From Ampelocalamus luodianensis (lineage: Eukaryota; Streptophyta; Magnoliopsida; Poales; Poaceae): DNA of 64,000 bases. Positions 61,289 to 64,000 of the stretch are shown here, one piece after another. A model generated the notes under the pieces. That model was given only the letters and a program-made list of their open reading frames with translations. It searched no databases and was not told the origin of the DNA. A program made the translations under genes and the position numbers. Where the stretch lies: positions 62,420,522-62,484,521 of the forward strand of contig CM070620.1 in NCBI GenBank assembly GCA_036346255.1. Direction: 5' to 3'. Each line of letters starts with the position of its first letter. Within the stretch, counting starts at the first letter, position 1.

Positions 61289-61575
61289 GAGGCGCACCGC
61301 TAGGGTTTTGCTCTTTACTCGTCACTTCCTCTCCCGCGCCCCTTAGGCTCTCGCGCGCTCTGTCGGCTCCTCTAGGGTTCGCCCGTTCACCTCCCCGGCC
61401 AGACCCGACGCCGCCGCCCCCGACATCGACGACGCTGCCTCCGCCTCGACGCGCAGCCTCCTCCCCGTGTCGGCCTCCTCCCTCTGCACATGCCTCCTCC
61501 TCGCACCGTCCTCCTCCCCTGCACCGGCCTCCTCCCCGTGTCGGCCTCCTCCCCTGCACCAGCCTCTTCCCCGCG
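61289..61575 (+). other. GC-rich putative 5' exon or captured fragment, cut by GYP-K
   Basis: 287 bp, C-rich on the plus strand, with a Pro/Ser-rich frame that has no known domain. From 61456 it contains imperfect repeats of CCTCCTCCCCGTGTCGG and CCTCCTCCCCTGCACCGG. It could be the first exon of a gene whose body lies beyond GYP-K, or part of CACTA-1. The evidence does not decide. Confidence 0.35.
61456..61575 (+). repeat. Short minisatellite, CCTCCTCCCC units
   Basis: About six 17-18 bp units alternating between a GTGTCGG and a TGCACCGG ending, running up to the GYP-K boundary. Confidence 0.65.
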
Positions 61576-62610
61576 TGATGAGGGCATCCCTAACACTTAT
61601 ACATCTTTCCCTATTGGTGGTCATACACATACTGAGGTGGACGCCATACGTGGCCTTCTAAATAATTCAAGTCTGAAGTGCATATTGGTCCACCGACGAG
61701 CAAGAGCTAAACTTCTAAATCAACAGTGCTTTTGTTTCTTAATGAATCTTCTATTGTCATTGATGAGAATTGGGTATTACCTCATGCAAATGTTTTGTGC
61801 ATTCTCGTGTTTGAACATTGTGAAGCCTTTGGAACCAAGAGGAGGCGGAGTCAAAGCAATGGAGGAGAAGCTCACGTGGGTCAACCAAGGAGAAAAGCCC
61901 AAGAATTCAAGCCCAATTCGGATCTTCCACATGTGCAACCGAAATTCATCTCGGAATCAACTCGAATTCAATTCGGATTCGGTTCGGGACAGCCCAACAG
62001 GGCTGTAATAAAAAGACCATAACTTTTGCATACGGAGTCCGATTGGGGTGTTCTTTGACTTGTTTGAAAGCTTATTCCAAGGCCCACACAATGGTTTTGG
62101 CCCCAGCTTCATAAGACTTACGGTCGGGCCGCTATGGCGAAACAATGTGACGGACTTAAGTTAGGTTTTCCTTTTTGTGTGTTTTTAGGTCTTAGCCGAG
62201 TTAGAGTTTGATTCGGCATGTGTGGCCGGCCCTAGGCCGTGCGTGAGTCGTGGAGGGCGCCTTAAATACCCTTTCCCCTCCCTTGTATCCATTAGACCAG
62301 TTTATTCATAAGATTGAAACATAGCTATTGTTTGTTCTTTCGACCACAGAGTTCATGCGAGGACTTTGAGAGAGGACTAGGCGATCCAATTGTTCGTTCT
62401 GCAATTCAAGGTCAAGCCGTCGTTCCATTGGGAATCGGGGACTTGGCGTTCGTCATTCGTGGTCTCGCGACGAACAACTACCCGGTGTGTTGTGGGCGTA
62501 TTCCGAAGAGTTGAGGGTTCGTGCATTGGCGCGAGTGTTCAGCTAGCGACATCGTCTACTTCGCATCAACTATCCACGGTTTCTCCGAGAAGATCGGGCC
62601 TCCCGTATCA
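61576..62610 (+). repeat. GYP-K 5' LTR (1035 bp)
   Basis: TGATGAGGGCAT to CCCGTATCA. A TATA-like CCTTAAATACCC at about 62261-62272 is followed by a pyrimidine-rich stretch. The following TGGTATC at about 62613-62619 is the start of a primer-binding site whose remainder has diverged from TGGTATCAGAGC. Confidence 0.7.
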
Positions 62611-64000
62611 TGTGGTATCGATTCTAGGTTTACTCGGTGAGAACTTCTTTACCCGTAGTTAGATTCGTTTTCTTTCCTATCGCACAATAAACCAAAATTG
62701 CGTTACCAAAACCGTAGTTTAATCTGTTATTTCTTGTGCGTTTAGTTAAGTTTTCATCCATTAGAGTTTTGTTTTAGTGTTGATCCTTGTGTTTCCATTG
62801 CGTAGCTTAATCTTTATCAAAAAAATTTGCTGATTGAACTCCTCAATTAGCACCCAAAATCATCATCCGATCGTCAGTGTCTGTCTTGCCAAAGACAATC
62901 CGAGACAGTGTTGTTTCCTTATCCGAACTCCTTGGTGGGACTAGAGTCCTAATCAACCTCTAGCTCAAACACAATCCGAGTCCAATTGCTCCATCTTGAG
63001 TTTCGCCACTACATCATAGCGGTCGAACCACATTTGGTGTCCTTTATATCCTTTCATCTTGAGACTAGCTATTGATATTGCACCTAGGGTCGCTCATTCA
63101 AGTTGATTACACGTTCTTTGTTTTGTGAGGGTTGCGCAGATTCCACGGGGAGCAAAGCGAGGGAAAAGAAGGAAAAGGCAGCCGCATATAGAAAGAGCCA
63201 CGGCATAAAAAAATAAACGCTAACTTTTGCATCGACCTCGATTGGGCGTTTCTTGATCCGTTGGAAAGGAAATGGGAAAATAGAGCCAAAAAGAAGAAGT
63301 TTGGGAAATGGGGTTTTACATCGCGTAAGCCACGAGCTGCGTGTGCGGAAAACTTCGACCCCAAAAAGGTCATTTAGGGCCTCAAAGGGCCCGCAAACCG
63401 AAAAAATTCGGTTTCTCAAATTTCGCTCAAAATTGTGAGCCCCTCTCGAAGGTGATTCTAAGGTACCCGTGTGACGACATCCCTTTTCGAGTTGATCCGC
63501 GCATACTTTTAGCTACTCTGATGCGGGTCATCTTTTTAGCTTGTGTTTTTCAATTTTGATTGAGCAATCTTGTGCCGTAGTATATTCCTTTGCAATTGGC
63601 TAGCGTCTATCCCGTGCTTGGTGCAAAAGCAGCTGGTTTCATCTCTTTTCGCTCGCTAGCTCAGTCCTTTGTTTGCATTAAGTCTCATTTATCTTTGCGT
63701 GTGCGTTCATACACTTCGCTTAAACTTGTTGGATCGGCACATAGGCAAAATACTCTAGCTTGGATCATTACTTAGCTTTACAATACCTTGAATATCAGTT
63801 GCATAGGATATACACATACTGTCCAAGCTCTACCTACACCCGTTTGTGTACTCCCTTGCTCTTGGTTACGCTCCTACATTCTGGGTTAAGGTCGTTATTT
63901 GTCAACCGCTGTCGTTTTGTCGTCCTTGATTCACTTTGGAGCAGTAAGCTTGTCTTGTTTCGTGACGGTGAGTTGCGAGCATAGTAGCGAGAGCTTTTGT
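62611..64000 (+). other. GYP-K leader
   Basis: 1.39 kb with no supported gene. Short frames on both strands show no domain. The AT-rich first part is followed by sequence related to the leaders of GAG-1 and GAG-2, so no gene is expected before the window end. Confidence 0.6.

Larger units (their letters stand above)
61576..64000 (+). mobile_element. GYP-K: Ty3/gypsy-type element, 5' LTR and leader only in window
   Basis: The 5' LTR (61576-62610) starts TGATGAGGGCAT and ends CGTATCA, like the LTRs of GAG-1 and GAG-2. The leader reaches the window end. Its last part (63540-63720; AATCTTGTGCC, CTAGCGTCTATCCC, TCTTTGCGTGTGCGTTC) matches the GAG-1 leader at 31390-31520. Coding regions, if present, lie to the right. 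The target duplication cannot be tested. Confidence 0.72.

Noticed and set aside
61270..61630. Pro/Ser-rich plus-strand frame and Gly/Arg/Glu-rich minus-strand frame as genes
   Set aside because: Both come from the low-complexity CCTCCTCCCC repeat; some run into the GYP-K LTR.
63084..63419. Minus-strand frame of 111 codons in the GYP-K leader
   Set aside because: Antisense to the element leader, no domain, no promoter seen.

Overview
This window is repeat-dense plant nuclear DNA, most likely from a grass. The evidence is stacked long-LTR Ty3/gypsy chromoviruses of the Tekay/Del type, a CACTA (En/Spm-type) transposon with the terminus CACTACTACAAAA, a plastid tRNA-Arg copy of the kind found in nuclear DNA, and intron-containing F-box coding sequence. 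I see no bacterial-type operon, rRNA cluster or CRISPR. I do not name a species. I use these labels: TEK-A to TEK-F for Tekay-like elements or fragments, GAG-1 and GAG-2 for gag-only gypsy elements, CACTA-1, SOLO-1 and GYP-K.

Left half (1-31384) is a nest of Tekay-like elements. TEK-A (1-13287, minus strand, left LTR cut by the window edge) sits inside the left LTR of TEK-B (13288-22667, minus). TEK-B sits inside a plus-strand LTR, TEK-C (22668-27154). TEK-C sits inside a minus-strand LTR, TEK-D (27155-30482). TEK-D adjoins an older LTR fragment, TEK-E (30483 to about 31384). The nesting gives a relative age order with TEK-A youngest.

Middle (31385-37320): GAG-1 (31385-33814) lost its 5' LTR and has a stop in gag. 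SOLO-1 (33908-36100) is a solo LTR with a perfect 5 bp duplication, CTGGC. Then come a gypsy LTR end, about 650 bp I cannot assign, and a diverged plastid fragment carrying a trnR-ACG pseudogene (37121-37188).

Right half (37321 to at least 61280) is CACTA-1. Its left terminus is at 37321, followed by palindromic subterminal repeats, then an F-box gene copy with one intron and one premature stop (37775-38558). Next is a TNP2-type transposase gene on the minus strand (60556 down to 38762). Two retrotransposons split that gene: GAG-2 (38863-42842, duplication CAACT), a small element with an intact gag ORF and no pol, and TEK-F (43876-58467, duplication AGTCC), a complete 14.6 kb Tekay element. 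Without these inserts the CACTA interval to 61280 would be about 5.4 kb. The right terminal repeat was not found. GYP-K (61576 to the window end) begins just beyond and shows a 1035 bp 5' LTR and leader.

A technical point affects every broken ORF here. Within each LTR pair the two copies agree well in AT-rich stretches but differ by small indels and substitutions concentrated at CAG/CTG/CCG trinucleotides. That looks like methylation-linked long-read sequencing error rather than normal decay. Many pol frameshifts may therefore not be real, and 'pseudogene' calls on TEK-A, TEK-B and TEK-F describe the sequence as given.
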